Shown one piece after another: positions 1 to 8,055 of a DNA stretch of 48,770 nucleotides. The notes beneath the pieces are model-generated. The model saw nothing but the letters and a program-made list of their open reading frames with translations. It was not told the origin of the DNA and did no database searches. The position numbers and the translations under genes are program-made. The stretch lies in contig JADFQO010000020.1 of the NCBI GenBank assembly GCA_022561775.1, positions 1-48,770 of the forward strand, read 5' to 3'. Origin of the DNA: Myxococcales bacterium (GTDB taxonomy: Bacteria > Myxococcota_A > UBA9160 > SMWR01). The first letter of the stretch is position 1. The number at the start of each line of letters is the position of its first letter.

Positions 1-63
1 CCATCGCTCCCAAAGTTCCTGCTTCTGCGAGGCCGAGAGCCCCGGTCTTCTCCTTCTTGCCAT
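1..63 (-). CDS. IS30-family transposase, N-terminal fragment (runs off the window)
   Basis: Twenty-one codons from an ATG at 63-61 read MARRRRPGLSASQ followed by KQELWERW. This is the characteristic start of IS30-family transposases: a basic arm, then the first helix of a helix-turn-helix. An AGGAGG sequence lies about 8 bases upstream. The DDE catalytic domain would lie beyond the window. IS30 transposases recognise the terminal repeats and move the element, often into specific palindromic targets. Whether the copy is intact cannot be judged here. Confidence 0.7.
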   Translation of the reverse strand, partial: MARRRRPGLSASQKQELWERW

Positions 64-126
64 CTGCACCACCTCCTGGGTTTTGAGCTAAAACAGAAGA
101 TGTTGCATCGACCGGCTGAACCTACC
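1..126 (-). mobile_element. IS30-family insertion sequence, left end only (cut by window edge)
   Basis: The outer end of an insertion sequence lies at about 126, reading leftward on the minus strand. Positions 101-126 resemble, in reverse, the terminal inverted repeat of IS30-type elements (TGTTGC.T.GACC..TGAA.CTAC). Inside it, after a good ribosome binding site (AGGAGG at about 71-77), begins a transposase reading frame at 63. Only this end is in the window, so the second inverted repeat and the target duplication cannot be seen. The match to IS30 ends and to the transposase start is from memory of the family, not from a search. Confidence 0.72.
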
Positions 127-249
127 CAGGATTCTGTAAAGGAGCGAGTCAGGTGCGAGGGTGGGCGTTTCCTGCCCATTGTCCTGCTCCTCACTCGATC
201 CGAAGAACCATGCCGGACCGATCTCAGGGGGGCAGGTCAATCATGCGAG

Positions 250-335
250 CGGCATCCCCACAAGGAGATGGCCGCTTCGCGCCGTGTGCTTTCACGTCGT
301 CGAACGACCTCATTCTGGGGTCGCGCTCCTGGCGC
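250..335 (-). repeat. Dispersed hairpin repeat, family B, copy 1
   Basis: Read on the minus strand, positions 330-324 give AGGAGCG. A 7-bp stem follows (306-312 pairing with 316-322, one G-T pair), and then CGACGACGTGAAAGC. The same arrangement, with a different hairpin sequence, follows recA (28084-28183) and ssb (48119-48208). This copy lies about 170 bases downstream of the LolA-like gene and has the same orientation as it. Confidence 0.55.
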
Positions 336-382
336 GTGAAAAGGAACCACTGCATTCAGGGTCCCGATCGAAAGCGATGTCA

Positions 383-455
383 CTTGGGTGGGGTGGCGGG
401 GGGCTTGAGGGCGACATGGGCCTGAGCCCGATGGCCCCCCGTCACCCCACCCGAG
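383..455 (-). terminator. Long stem-loop downstream of the LolA-like gene
   Basis: Positions 386-404 (GGGTGGGGTGGCGGGGGGC) pair with 434-452 with one mismatch in 19. The stem extends a further three pairs outward, one of them G-T. The loop contains a smaller GGGC/GCCC pairing. It lies 44 bases beyond the stop codon at 499 and would fold in the transcript. No run of U follows, so it is not a textbook intrinsic terminator. It could act as a 3' mRNA barrier or be a repeat element. Confidence 0.4.
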
Positions 456-498
456 CACCAACCCCCGCAGAAGACGCCTGCTCGTCGAGATCGACTTT

Positions 499-1287
499 CT
501 AACGGCGCGCTCGACCGTGTAGCAGCTCACCGTAGAGGATCGGGATTCTGGCCACGGAGCCCTTCTCGGACGTCTTCCTGAGGTACTCGTCGAGTTCGAA
601 GCGTTCGAATTGGATGCCGGGCTCGGGCTCGAAGAACGCGTCGGTGACCGGGAGTCCACTCACCCAATCGACGTATTCCTGGTACCGCGTCGATCCCGAC
701 TTGCGGCTGAAGACTTCGACGCGCATCGGCAGCCGTCGATCGTCCTGGGTCACCCAGACGATCCGGCGACCGCTCTCATCGGTGATCTGGTAGACTTCGG
801 TGGGCTTCCCCGCGATGTTTTCTTCGCGAATCTTTTCGCCTCCCTGAGCGATCAGGATCTGGGCTTCGTTCCCAAAAGGTCGGCGATCCGGAGATTCTGC
901 GGCCAGCGCTGCGGGCGCGCGGCGAATGGCGACTCCGGTCATCGTGAGCGCATCGTACACGTAGTAGGTGTCGCCATTGACGATCGTCACGAGCCTGTGA
1001 CCTCTGGAGACGGTTTCCGCCCGAAACTTGGATTTCAACGACCACAAATAGGTGACGTTCAATCCGGTGTCACTGCGCGCAAACGTCTGCGCGTACCACG
1101 AGGGAGCCGCGGGCTTCTCGATGTCCTTCTCTGCCGCTGCCGGGTGAACGACGAGCGCAGCTAGCGCGAGGCCGATCATCATCCCAGCGAGTCCGATCGC
1201 GATCGGTCGGTGGCTGGCGAGCGTCCACTGAGCGCGATGTGGCAAAAATCGCTGGTCGATTCCGGGCGGCTGAAAGATGATGCGCAT
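499..1287 (-). CDS. Exported LolA-like protein of unknown substrate
   Basis: About 262 residues. The N-terminus has a hydrophobic segment ending near HPAAA-EKD, typical of a signal peptide, so the protein should act in the periplasm. The rest alternates polar and hydrophobic strands (ETVSRGHRLVTIVNGDTYYVYD, then TEVYQITDESGRRIVWV and LPMRVEVFS). This is the half-barrel pattern of outer-membrane lipoprotein carrier or sorting domains (LolA/LolB/RseB-like fold). I infer the fold from the strand pattern only; no specific family is recognised. The start at 1287 is chosen over an upstream frame to 1329 because the latter would overlap the divergent thiD start. The two genes start 26 bases apart, so their promoters must overlap the opposite reading frames. 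A true LolA is encoded at 44197-44886. Confidence 0.65.
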   Translation of the reverse strand: MRIIFQPPGIDQRFLPHRAQWTLASHRPIAIGLAGMMIGLALAALVVHPAAAEKDIEKPAAPSWYAQTFARSDTGLNVTYLWSLKSKFRAETVSRGHRLVTIVNGDTYYVYDALTMTGVAIRRAPAALAAESPDRRPFGNEAQILIAQGGEKIREENIAGKPTEVYQITDESGRRIVWVTQDDRRLPMRVEVFSRKSGSTRYQEYVDWVSGLPVTDAFFEPEPGIQFERFELDEYLRKTSEKGSVARIPILYGELLHGRARR

Positions 1288-1313
1288 CACGGGGGCCCAC
1301 CTTACCATGGCGG

Positions 1314-2120
1314 GTGATGAAGGTCGCACTCAGCATCGCGGGATCGGATCCGACCGGAGGGGCCGGCCTTCAGGCAGATCTCCAGGTCTTTCGCGCGATG
1401 GGGGTTCACGGGGCCGGCGTGGTCACCGCGATCACCGTTCAGGACACCGCGAAGGTCCATCAGGTGCTGCCCGCCTTTCCCTCCGTCGTGCTCGAACAGC
1501 TCCGCGTGTTGTTGAAGGATCTGACTCCGGACGCGATCAAGATCGGCGCGCTCGTCTCCGACGACGTGGTTCGCAACGTGCAGCTCGCGCTCGCTCCACT
1601 CCTGCCCGCATCGGCCGGCGTTCCGATCGTGATCGACCCGGTCCTGGCGGCGAGCGACGGAACGGTGCTGCTCGAGCGGCGCGCCTGGGGCGCCCTCCAA
1701 TCGATGATCGGGAGCGCCGCCCTCGTCACGCCCAATCTTCAGGAGGCCGCGGACTTGACCGGGTGTGATACCTCCACCGAGCAGGGAACCCAGGCGGCCG
1801 CCTGCGCGCTGGTGTCGGAACTCGGCGCCCAGGCGTCGCTCGTCAAGGGGGGCCACCGCGACGGTCCGCCCCGCGACCTGCTCGCGGTGCGAGACGGCGG
1901 CAGCGTGTCGCTGCGTTGGCTCGAGGGAGAGCGGGTTTCTGGCGGTCCATTCCACGGAACGGGCTGCGCGCTGTCTTCGGCGATCGCCGCTCAGCTCGCG
2001 CTTGGTGCGGCGCTCGAAGACGCCGTCGATCGGGGTCGCCAATTCGTCGCGAACGCGCTCCGAAATTCCGCGGGCAGCGGTGCTCGCGCCCGGCTGCTCT
2101 CCTACTCGTGCAGCGACTGA
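1314..2120 (+). CDS. thiD: Hydroxymethylpyrimidine/phosphomethylpyrimidine kinase
   Basis: 268 residues, the normal length. ThiD phosphorylates HMP and HMP-phosphate with ATP to give the pyrimidine half of thiamine. The N-terminus has the substrate-binding SIAGSDPTGGAGLQADL motif (7-23). The ribokinase-fold anion hole and catalytic Cys are in GTGCALSSA (215-223). The start is GTG at 1314, or ATG at 1317; both give the same protein bar one residue. No other thiamine gene is nearby, so the gene stands alone, divergent from the LolA-like gene. Its last 19 bases overlap the end of the convergent mpl gene. Confidence 0.95.
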   Translation: MMKVALSIAGSDPTGGAGLQADLQVFRAMGVHGAGVVTAITVQDTAKVHQVLPAFPSVVLEQLRVLLKDLTPDAIKIGALVSDDVVRNVQLALAPLLPASAGVPIVIDPVLAASDGTVLLERRAWGALQSMIGSAALVTPNLQEAADLTGCDTSTEQGTQAAACALVSELGAQASLVKGGHRDGPPRDLLAVRDGGSVSLRWLEGERVSGGPFHGTGCALSSAIAAQLALGAALEDAVDRGRQFVANALRNSAGSGARARLLSYSCSD

Positions 2121-3562
2121 CGGTCAGATGTTTCCGCGAAGCCGCGCAGCGCTTCGAGCAGGCGCTGCCAGATGTTGTCGAATGAGCCGTTGCTCATGCA
2201 CAAGACCACGTCGCCCGATCTGCACTCGGCCGTCAGTTGCTCGATGATTTCCTCCACGCTGTCGCACGACGTCGCGGCTACGCCGCGCTCGCCGAGGTCT
2301 GCAATGAGCTTCTCCGACGAGAAGAACTCCTCGACGGGTCCGGTCGCGCTGTAGATGGGTCTTTTGGGGACGGATCGGATGATGACGCGATCTGCTCCGT
2401 CGAACGACCGTGCGTAGTCCTTCTGAAAGACCGCTCGTCGGTTGGTATTGGTGCGCGGCTCGAATACCGCGATGAGACGGCGGCCCGCGAAGCGCTGACA
2501 AAGCGCGCCGATGGAGCCGCGAACAGCCGTGGGGTGGTGAGCGAAATCATCGACCACCGCGACGCCACGCTCCTCGCCCCGTAATTCCTGCCGGCGCTTG
2601 ACGCCCTTGAAGGTTGTGAGTGCCGCTTTCGCGGCGTCGAGCGGGACGCCCAGCACAGTCGTCGCGGCGAGCGCACCGAGGGCATTCTCGACGTTGAATT
2701 TTCCAAACAGTGGAACGAAAGCCCTCGCGACCACCTTTTCGTCGATCAGGATGTCGAAGTGGGTTCCGTTCGGTTCGGTTTCCAGGGCTGCACAAGACCA
2801 GTGGAGGCCGTCACCCTCGACGCCATATCCCAGGACTCGACAGGGCGCGCCCGAGACCACGTCGCGAACATCTGGATGGGCGACGGCTGCGACGATCGTC
2901 CCATCTCGGGGCATGCTCTCGACCAGCTTTCGAAATGCTTCTTTGATGTGATCGAGGTCCCGATAGATGTCCGCGTGATCGAACTCGACGGACGTAATCA
3001 GCAGTGTGCGCGCGCCGTAGTGGAGAAATTTCGGGGTCTTGTCGAAGAAAACGGTGTCGTATTCGTCGCCCTCGACGACGAAATGGTCACCCTGGCCTTC
3101 GCGAAAACTACCCTCGAAATCGTGGGAGTAACCGCCAACGAGCAATGACGGATCTCGCCCGGTTTCGTGCAGCAGTGCTGCAACGAGGCTCGTGGTGGTC
3201 GTCTTGCCGTGGGTTCCGGAAACCACCACCGGGTGTTTGCCCGCGATCGCCAGCCGGTAGAGGGCGTCCGGAAACGACAGAACCGCCAAGCCCTCGTCGA
3301 TCGCGGCCCGCGCTTCGGGGTTGTCCGGCCGAACTACATTTCCGATCACGACCAGATCCGAGCGCGGATCGAGCACGTGCTCCGGCCGGAATCCCGAGTG
3401 CACCGGGATGCCCCATTGTTCGAGCATCGTGCTCATCGGTGGGTAGAGGGTGTCGTCCGAGCCGGTGACCCGAATCCCGCGGGCTGCGAGAAGTCCCGCC
3501 AACGCTCCCATTCCGGTGCCGCCGATCGCAACGAAGTGAACGTGTCGCGGCGCCTCGCTCAC
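2102..3562 (-). CDS. mpl: UDP-N-acetylmuramate:L-Ala-gamma-D-Glu-meso-DAP ligase (murein peptide ligase)
   Basis: About 486 residues, Mur-ligase superfamily. Mpl joins recycled tripeptide directly to UDP-MurNAc in the cytoplasm, bypassing MurC, D and E. An N-terminal Rossmann domain (AIGGTGMG, 12-19) precedes the ATP-binding loop SGTHGKTTTTS (115-125) and the FEPRTNTNRR segment of the C-terminal domain. The VSEAPRHVHFVAIGG start and the conserved DDFAHHPTA fit Mpl better than MurC. The start is GTG at 3562, one base after the stop of the upstream hydrolase, so translation is probably coupled. With ldcA and the hydrolase it forms a murein-recycling set. Confidence 0.93.
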   Translation of the reverse strand: MSEAPRHVHFVAIGGTGMGALAGLLAARGIRVTGSDDTLYPPMSTMLEQWGIPVHSGFRPEHVLDPRSDLVVIGNVVRPDNPEARAAIDEGLAVLSFPDALYRLAIAGKHPVVVSGTHGKTTTTSLVAALLHETGRDPSLLVGGYSHDFEGSFREGQGDHFVVEGDEYDTVFFDKTPKFLHYGARTLLITSVEFDHADIYRDLDHIKEAFRKLVESMPRDGTIVAAVAHPDVRDVVSGAPCRVLGYGVEGDGLHWSCAALETEPNGTHFDILIDEKVVARAFVPLFGKFNVENALGALAATTVLGVPLDAAKAALTTFKGVKRRQELRGEERGVAVVDDFAHHPTAVRGSIGALCQRFAGRRLIAVFEPRTNTNRRAVFQKDYARSFDGADRVIIRSVPKRPIYSATGPVEEFFSSEKLIADLGERGVAATSCDSVEEIIEQLTAECRSGDVVLCMSNGSFDNIWQRLLEALRGFAETSDRQSLHE

Positions 3563-3563
3563 C

Positions 3564-4721
3564 CTAGCCCGCCTCGAATGCTTCGATGATCGCGTCGTGC
3601 ACGATCGGGCGCAGCCCAAAGCGGCTCTTCTTGGCGATCAGGTGCACGCGGTTGGTCAACAAGGCGATCACGACCTCGCGGTCGAGATCGATCCAGAGAG
3701 AGGTGCCGGTGAAGCCCAGGTGTCCCACGGAATTCGCCGAAAAATGTTTCCCAGAGGACGACACTCCCTCCGTCGGAGTATCCCATCCAAGCGCCCAATC
3801 TGACGAGACGGGCAGGCTCTGGCGGGTCAGGAACTGACGCAAGAGTTCTCTGGGGAGTGCCTCGTCGCGTCCGTGCCAGACGTCGATGATGATCTGACCG
3901 AATTTCACGACATCGTCGACCGTCGAGAAGAGACCGGCGTGGCCGGCCACGCCGCCCATCACCGAAGCGTTTGGGTCGTGCACTTCCCCCCAGAGAATGC
4001 GGTCACGCCAGGGGCAGTTTTCGGTGGCGGCGATGCGGCGCTTTGTGGGCTCGGGCAGGGGTTGCGCGTCGCGCCCGATCGGAATGAAGAAGGTGTCGGG
4101 CATGTCGAGCGGTCCGAAGATTCGCTCGCGACAGAAATCGTCGAGGCGCTGACCGCCAACCGCTTCGATGACCGCGCCGAGCACGATGAAGTCGAGATCA
4201 CCGTAGACCGCGGCTTCGCCGGGTTCGTGGACCGGCGCCGAACGGACGGTGCGGTCGATCACGTAGGCGCGCGTCTCTGGAGATCCGATCAACGTCTCGC
4301 CGGTCTTGCGTTCCTTTTGGAGGAGCATTTCGTGATATGCCCGCCACGGTTTCAGACCCGAAGAATGGCTGAGGAGGTGTCGGATCGTAACCGCCTCCTT
4401 GCCTCGCTCGGAAAAGAGTGGCAGATACTTGGCGACCGGGGCATCGAGTTCGACCGCACCTTCGTCGACGAGCAACAGCATCGCAGTCGTCGTCGCGAGG
4501 GGCTTGGTGAGCGACGCGAGGTCGAAGATCGTCCGCCTCGTCATGGGGATCCGCTCGGGCTGCAGCACCGCGAGTCCGCGCTCGGAGAAGTATTCGAGGG
4601 TTTCGCCGCTTTTGGGAATTCGCGCACCCACGACAGCACCCGGAATCTCGGAACGCGCGATGGCCTTGTCGATCCCCCGGTCAACCCGCCCCAGCTTGCG
4701 CCGGACCGCACTCCATTTCAC
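3564..4721 (-). CDS. Beta-lactamase-fold serine hydrolase (class C / EstB type)
   Basis: About 385 residues of the serine beta-lactamase and penicillin-binding-protein superfamily. The catalytic SxxK is SLTK in DLASLTKPLATT. A Tyr motif, VYGDLD, lies about 100 residues on. HLGFTG near the C-terminus stands in place of KTG, as in esterase-like class C relatives. No signal peptide is seen, so it may act in the cytoplasm. The start GTG at 4721 follows a G-rich ribosome site; a TTG at 4757 would add 12 residues. It lies between ldcA and mpl, with one base before the mpl start. That suggests action on muropeptides or D-amino-acid esters/amides, but the substrate is inference. Confidence 0.85.
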   Translation of the reverse strand: MKWSAVRRKLGRVDRGIDKAIARSEIPGAVVGARIPKSGETLEYFSERGLAVLQPERIPMTRRTIFDLASLTKPLATTTAMLLLVDEGAVELDAPVAKYLPLFSERGKEAVTIRHLLSHSSGLKPWRAYHEMLLQKERKTGETLIGSPETRAYVIDRTVRSAPVHEPGEAAVYGDLDFIVLGAVIEAVGGQRLDDFCRERIFGPLDMPDTFFIPIGRDAQPLPEPTKRRIAATENCPWRDRILWGEVHDPNASVMGGVAGHAGLFSTVDDVVKFGQIIIDVWHGRDEALPRELLRQFLTRQSLPVSSDWALGWDTPTEGVSSSGKHFSANSVGHLGFTGTSLWIDLDREVVIALLTNRVHLIAKKSRFGLRPIVHDAIIEAFEAG

Positions 4722-4760
4722 GACTGACCAACCCCCCAATTTCTCACGACTAACCAATCC

Positions 4761-5681
4761 TCACGACGAACCAACGCCCCATTCGAGCAACTGCAACTCT
4801 CCGCTCGTGCCGTCGATGGTAGCGCGCCCGCCCATTGGCCACGCGTAGTTCACCTTGACATGACCGAAGGGGAGGCCGCTCACGATCGGAACACCCAGCG
4901 GGCGCAGCGCATTCGCGATCACGGTATCCACGTCGGGCTGCGGATAACGCTCGTCCATGCAGCCCTCGAAATTTCCGACGCCCACCGCCGCCAACCGTTT
5001 GAATTTTCCCGCGGCGCGAAGCTGCTGCAGGATGCGATCGATCCGATAGGGTCGCTCGCCGACATCCTCGATCAACAGGATGGCGCCGCGGGTATCGAAT
5101 TCCCACGGCGAGCCGATGCTCGCGGCCAGTAGCGTGAGCGAGCCGCCGATGATGCGCCCCGTCGCCCGGCCGCCGACGAGCGGCCGACCGTGAAGCGTCG
5201 ACGGGAGTGCGCCCTCCCCGGTCAATTGCTGGATCAGGTGATCGAGCGCAGCGCGATCCAGATCCGCCCCGTGATCGAGCATCGGGCCGTGGATTCCCAT
5301 CAGCCCGGCGCAGCGGTGTTGCCACAGCAGCAAGGCCGTGATGTCGCTGTAGCCAACCAACGGCTTGGCGGCGTGGCGGAATGCCCTGGCATCGAGCATG
5401 GGAAGGATCCGATCGCAACCGTAGCCACCGCGGGCGCAGATGATTCCGGCGATATCGGGGTCGTTGACGAGCTCCATGAGCTCGGCCGCCCGACGCGCAT
5501 CGTCGCCGGCCAGGTAGCCGTCGCGCGCGAGCAGGTCGTCTCTCCGGTAGACCTCGAAACCCGCAGCGCGCAGCAGCGACTCACCCGCTCGTAGCCGCTC
5601 GCGATCCACAGGTCCGCCGGGAGCGGCGATCCCCAATACCGCGCCCCTCCTCAGGGCCCGGGGCTTGCGCAAGCGAGGCAC
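4761..5681 (-). CDS. ldcA: LD-carboxypeptidase (peptidase family S66)
   Basis: 306 residues. The family removes the terminal D-Ala from cytoplasmic murein tetrapeptides, making tripeptide for Mpl. The serine nucleophile is in GYSDIT (Ser112). The probable Glu and His of the triad are Glu205 (LLIEDVGERPYR) and His274 (LPFGHVKVN), placed as in characterised LdcA. The start is GTG at 5681, the base directly after the dnaB stop codon. Expression is therefore tied to the ribosomal protein-dnaB transcript. Function is well supported by the downstream mpl, which uses its product. A microcin-immunity (MccF) role is the alternative within S66 and is less likely here. Confidence 0.92.
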   Translation of the reverse strand: MPRLRKPRALRRGAVLGIAAPGGPVDRERLRAGESLLRAAGFEVYRRDDLLARDGYLAGDDARRAAELMELVNDPDIAGIICARGGYGCDRILPMLDARAFRHAAKPLVGYSDITALLLWQHRCAGLMGIHGPMLDHGADLDRAALDHLIQQLTGEGALPSTLHGRPLVGGRATGRIIGGSLTLLAASIGSPWEFDTRGAILLIEDVGERPYRIDRILQQLRAAGKFKRLAAVGVGNFEGCMDERYPQPDVDTVIANALRPLGVPIVSGLPFGHVKVNYAWPMGGRATIDGTSGELQLLEWGVGSS

Positions 5682-7142
5682 CTAGAAGATGTCGTCTTCG
5701 GACGCGACGTAGCCGCCATCGTGTCCGGGTACACTGGAGTGTCCGGGTGGTCTGCGCGATCCTTCGGCGAGATCGTGGAAGTTCGCGTAGCGGGCGTTGA
5801 ACTGCAGCATTACCGTGCCCGTCGGTCCGTTGCGCTGCTTGGCGATGATCAATTCCGCGATGCCGTGATTCTCTTCGGTCGGATTGTAGACCTCGTCTCG
5901 ATAGATGAAGGCGATCACGTCGGCATCCTGCTCGATGGCGCCCGACTCCCGTAGGTCGCCCATGTTCGGACGTCGCTTGTCCGGGTCGCGCTGTTCGGGC
6001 CCTCGGTTGAGTTGCGAGAGCGCGATGACCGGAATGTCGAGTTCCTTCGCGAGGGCTTTGAGGCCGTGACTGATTTCGGCGATCTCGAGGTCCTTGCGCT
6101 GGTTCCGCGTGTCGCCGTTGGCCAGCTGGAGGTAGTCGACGATAACCAGGTCGAGACCGCGCTCCGACGCGAGGCGCCGGCATTTCGCCTTGATCTCGAG
6201 GATGGTGATCAGACCGCTGTCGTCGATCCAGATGTTGGCGTCCGCGAGCGTCCCGCCCGCCTGTGTGAGTTTGCGGAGATCCTCCGGCCGACCGAAGCCC
6301 TTGCGGAACCCGGAGAAGTCGATGCTCGCCTCCGACGCGAGCAAGCGGAGCGCGAGTGCGCGTTTGGTCATCTCCAGCGAGAAGATGGCGATTTTCTTGC
6401 CGTGCTCGACGGCCGCGTTGCGGGCGATGTTGAGCGCGAGGGCCGTCTTGCCCATGCTGGGCCGCGAGGCGATCACGATGAGTTCGCCGGGCTGGAGTCC
6501 GCCGGTTAACTCGTCGAAGCCCTTGAAGTCGGTAGGCACCCCGGTGAGCTCTCCGCCGCGTTGAATCAGCATCTCGACGTAGTCGAGGGCTTCGTTCATC
6601 TCGTCGTGCAGGCTGCGGAAAGTGGTGCGTGCCTTTTGTTGCCCGATCTCGAAGATCTTGGATTCCGCTGAGTCGAGCAGGTGGTCTGCGGAGTCGGCCT
6701 GGTCGAAACCGGCTTCGGCGATCTCCGTCGCGACCGAGATCAGGCTGCGCTTGATGCTTTTGTCGCGAACGATCCGCGCGTGGTGGACGACGTTGGCAGC
6801 GGATGCCTCGTAGTCCGCGATTTCGGCGAGGAAAACCGGGCCGCCGATGGCATCGAGCGTCTTCTGGCTGTTCAGGTAATCGGCGAGGGTGTGGAGGTCG
6901 ACCGGATGGTTCGAGTCCTTGAGGGTGAGCATCGAGAGATAGAGTTGGCGGTGGGCGGGGTGGTAGAAATCCGAGGGTATGACCTCCGTATAGACGGAGT
7001 GGATCGCGTCGTTGTCGAGGAGTAGCGCCGACAGAACCGCCTTCTCGGCTTCGAGGTCGTGGGGCGGAACCCGATGGCCGTCCGTCGTGCTCGCTTCGAG
7101 ATCGGTACGACGCTGATTTTGCGGGTTTTGGGTCGTCGCCAC
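5682..7142 (-). CDS. dnaB: Replicative DNA helicase
   Basis: About 486 residues. This hexameric 5'-3' helicase unwinds DNA at the fork. The N-terminal DnaB domain (LEAEKAVLSALLLDNDAI) is followed by a linker and a RecA-like motor. Walker A is SRPSMGKTAL, then FSLEMTKRALALRLL, the Walker B segment VIVDYLQL, and SGAIEQDADVIAFIYRDE. The C-terminus is Gly/Ser-rich and acidic (ASEDDIF). I chose GTG at 7142 because GGAGGGGGA lies just upstream. An ATG at 7175 without a ribosome site would add 11 residues. It ends the classical rpsF-rpsR-rplI-dnaB cluster. No intein is seen. Confidence 0.96.
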   Translation of the reverse strand: MATTQNPQNQRRTDLEASTTDGHRVPPHDLEAEKAVLSALLLDNDAIHSVYTEVIPSDFYHPAHRQLYLSMLTLKDSNHPVDLHTLADYLNSQKTLDAIGGPVFLAEIADYEASAANVVHHARIVRDKSIKRSLISVATEIAEAGFDQADSADHLLDSAESKIFEIGQQKARTTFRSLHDEMNEALDYVEMLIQRGGELTGVPTDFKGFDELTGGLQPGELIVIASRPSMGKTALALNIARNAAVEHGKKIAIFSLEMTKRALALRLLASEASIDFSGFRKGFGRPEDLRKLTQAGGTLADANIWIDDSGLITILEIKAKCRRLASERGLDLVIVDYLQLANGDTRNQRKDLEIAEISHGLKALAKELDIPVIALSQLNRGPEQRDPDKRRPNMGDLRESGAIEQDADVIAFIYRDEVYNPTEENHGIAELIIAKQRNGPTGTVMLQFNARYANFHDLAEGSRRPPGHSSVPGHDGGYVASEDDIF

Positions 7143-7234
7143 GCCGTCCCCCTCCGTCGGCGAATGTAGACTCATGGTACAGCAGCAAGGCGCGCAGCGG
7201 CTCGGAAATTGCGACGCCGATGCCGCGCGGCGGC

Positions 7235-7690
7235 TCAGCTTTCGGCGCTGATCTTGAGAGCAACCTCGGCTATCAGATCGTGCTTCAAGCGAATCGGCAC
7301 GACGTGGTCCCCGATCTCTCGGAGCGGCTCGCTGAGGTGGATCTTGCGCCGGTCGACCGTGTAGCCCTTTTTGGCGAGTAGCGCCGCGATATGGGCCGTC
7401 GTGATGGATCCGAACAGCTTGCCCTCCTCGCCGACGTGCGCCGTGACTTCGAGCGCGACGGACTCGAGCCGGTCGCGCAACGCCTTGAGATCCGTCAGAT
7501 CCCGCGCGGCCTTTTCGGAGACGACGCGTTTGTGGTGCTCGAGCTCCCGAACCTTCGATTCGGTGGCGAGCAGCGCCTTCCCCTGAGGGAGCAGATAGTT
7601 GCGCGCGTAGCCGACCTTGACGCCCACGACAACGCCGGCCTCACCGAGGCCCTGAACGGCTTCGCGCAGGATGACCTTGACCTGGCGCAT
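7235..7690 (-). CDS. rplI: 50S ribosomal protein bL9
   Basis: 151 residues, the usual length. The start MRQVKVILREAVQGLGEAG and the VKVGYARNYLLPQGKAL segment are bL9 signatures: an N-terminal RNA-binding lobe, a long central helix and a C-terminal lobe. The protein binds 23S rRNA near the L1 stalk and helps keep the reading frame. The ATG at 7690 has AGGAGG about 9 bases upstream; the frame runs open further upstream but without family similarity. It follows rpsR by 14 bases. Confidence 0.97.
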   Translation of the reverse strand: MRQVKVILREAVQGLGEAGVVVGVKVGYARNYLLPQGKALLATESKVRELEHHKRVVSEKAARDLTDLKALRDRLESVALEVTAHVGEEGKLFGSITTAHIAALLAKKGYTVDRRKIHLSEPLREIGDHVVPIRLKHDLIAEVALKISAES

Positions 7691-7704
7691 CGTTGCCGGC
7701 CTCC

Positions 7705-8055
7705 TTAGATGCCGTGCCCGGCAAAGGGCATGATCGCGATGTGGCGCGCGCGCTTGATGGCCACTGCGAGCCGGCGCTGGTGCTTCGCGCAATTTCCCGA
7801 AATACGCCGCGGGATCATCTTGCCGATCTCGGTGGTGAACAAGCGCAGCGCCTTCGCGTCCTTGTAATCGATCTGCAAGCTCCGGTCCGCGCAGAAGCGG
7901 CAGACCTTACGGCGCAGGAAACCGCTCTTCTTGTGTTGCTTTCGAGCCTTCTTGCGGGCGCGCGAGCGCAGGCGGCTTCTGACGGTCGACTCTTTCCGCT
8001 CGTCGCGGTCCTCTCGGTCTCGCCGATACCCGCCGGGGCCTGAGGGTGCGCTCAT
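7705..8055 (-). CDS. rpsR: 30S ribosomal protein bS18, with basic N-terminal extension
   Basis: 116 residues, about 40 more than most bS18. The core runs from KVCRFCADR to [11 protein letters not shown] and includes the rRNA-contact stretch [14 protein letters not shown]. Three cysteines (CRFC and NC) resemble zinc-type bS18. The extra N-terminal 40 residues are rich in Arg, Lys, Ser and Gly and are probably disordered. The ATG at 8055 overlaps the rpsF stop by 4 bases and has GAGGAGG upstream, so the extension is likely real. bS18 pairs with bS6 on the 30S platform. Confidence 0.95.
   Translation of the reverse strand: MSAPSGPGGYRRDREDRDERKESTVRSRLRSRARKKARKQHKKSGFLRRKVCRFCADRSLQIDYKDAKALRLFTTEIGKMIPRRISGNCAKHQRRLAVAIKRARHIAIMPFAGHGI

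Larger units (their letters stand above)
127..498. other. Intergenic region between the IS element and the LolA-like gene
   Basis: No convincing gene is visible. Short open frames overlap in several phases with no ribosome binding site or family resemblance. The region holds one copy of repeat family B (about 250-335) and a long stem-loop (383-455), listed separately. It is the 3' flank of the minus-strand gene ending at 499. Confidence 0.6.

Noticed and set aside
5581..7263. Minus-strand open frame of 560 codons overlapping dnaB
   Set aside because: Other frame of dnaB; arginine- and proline-rich, no motif.
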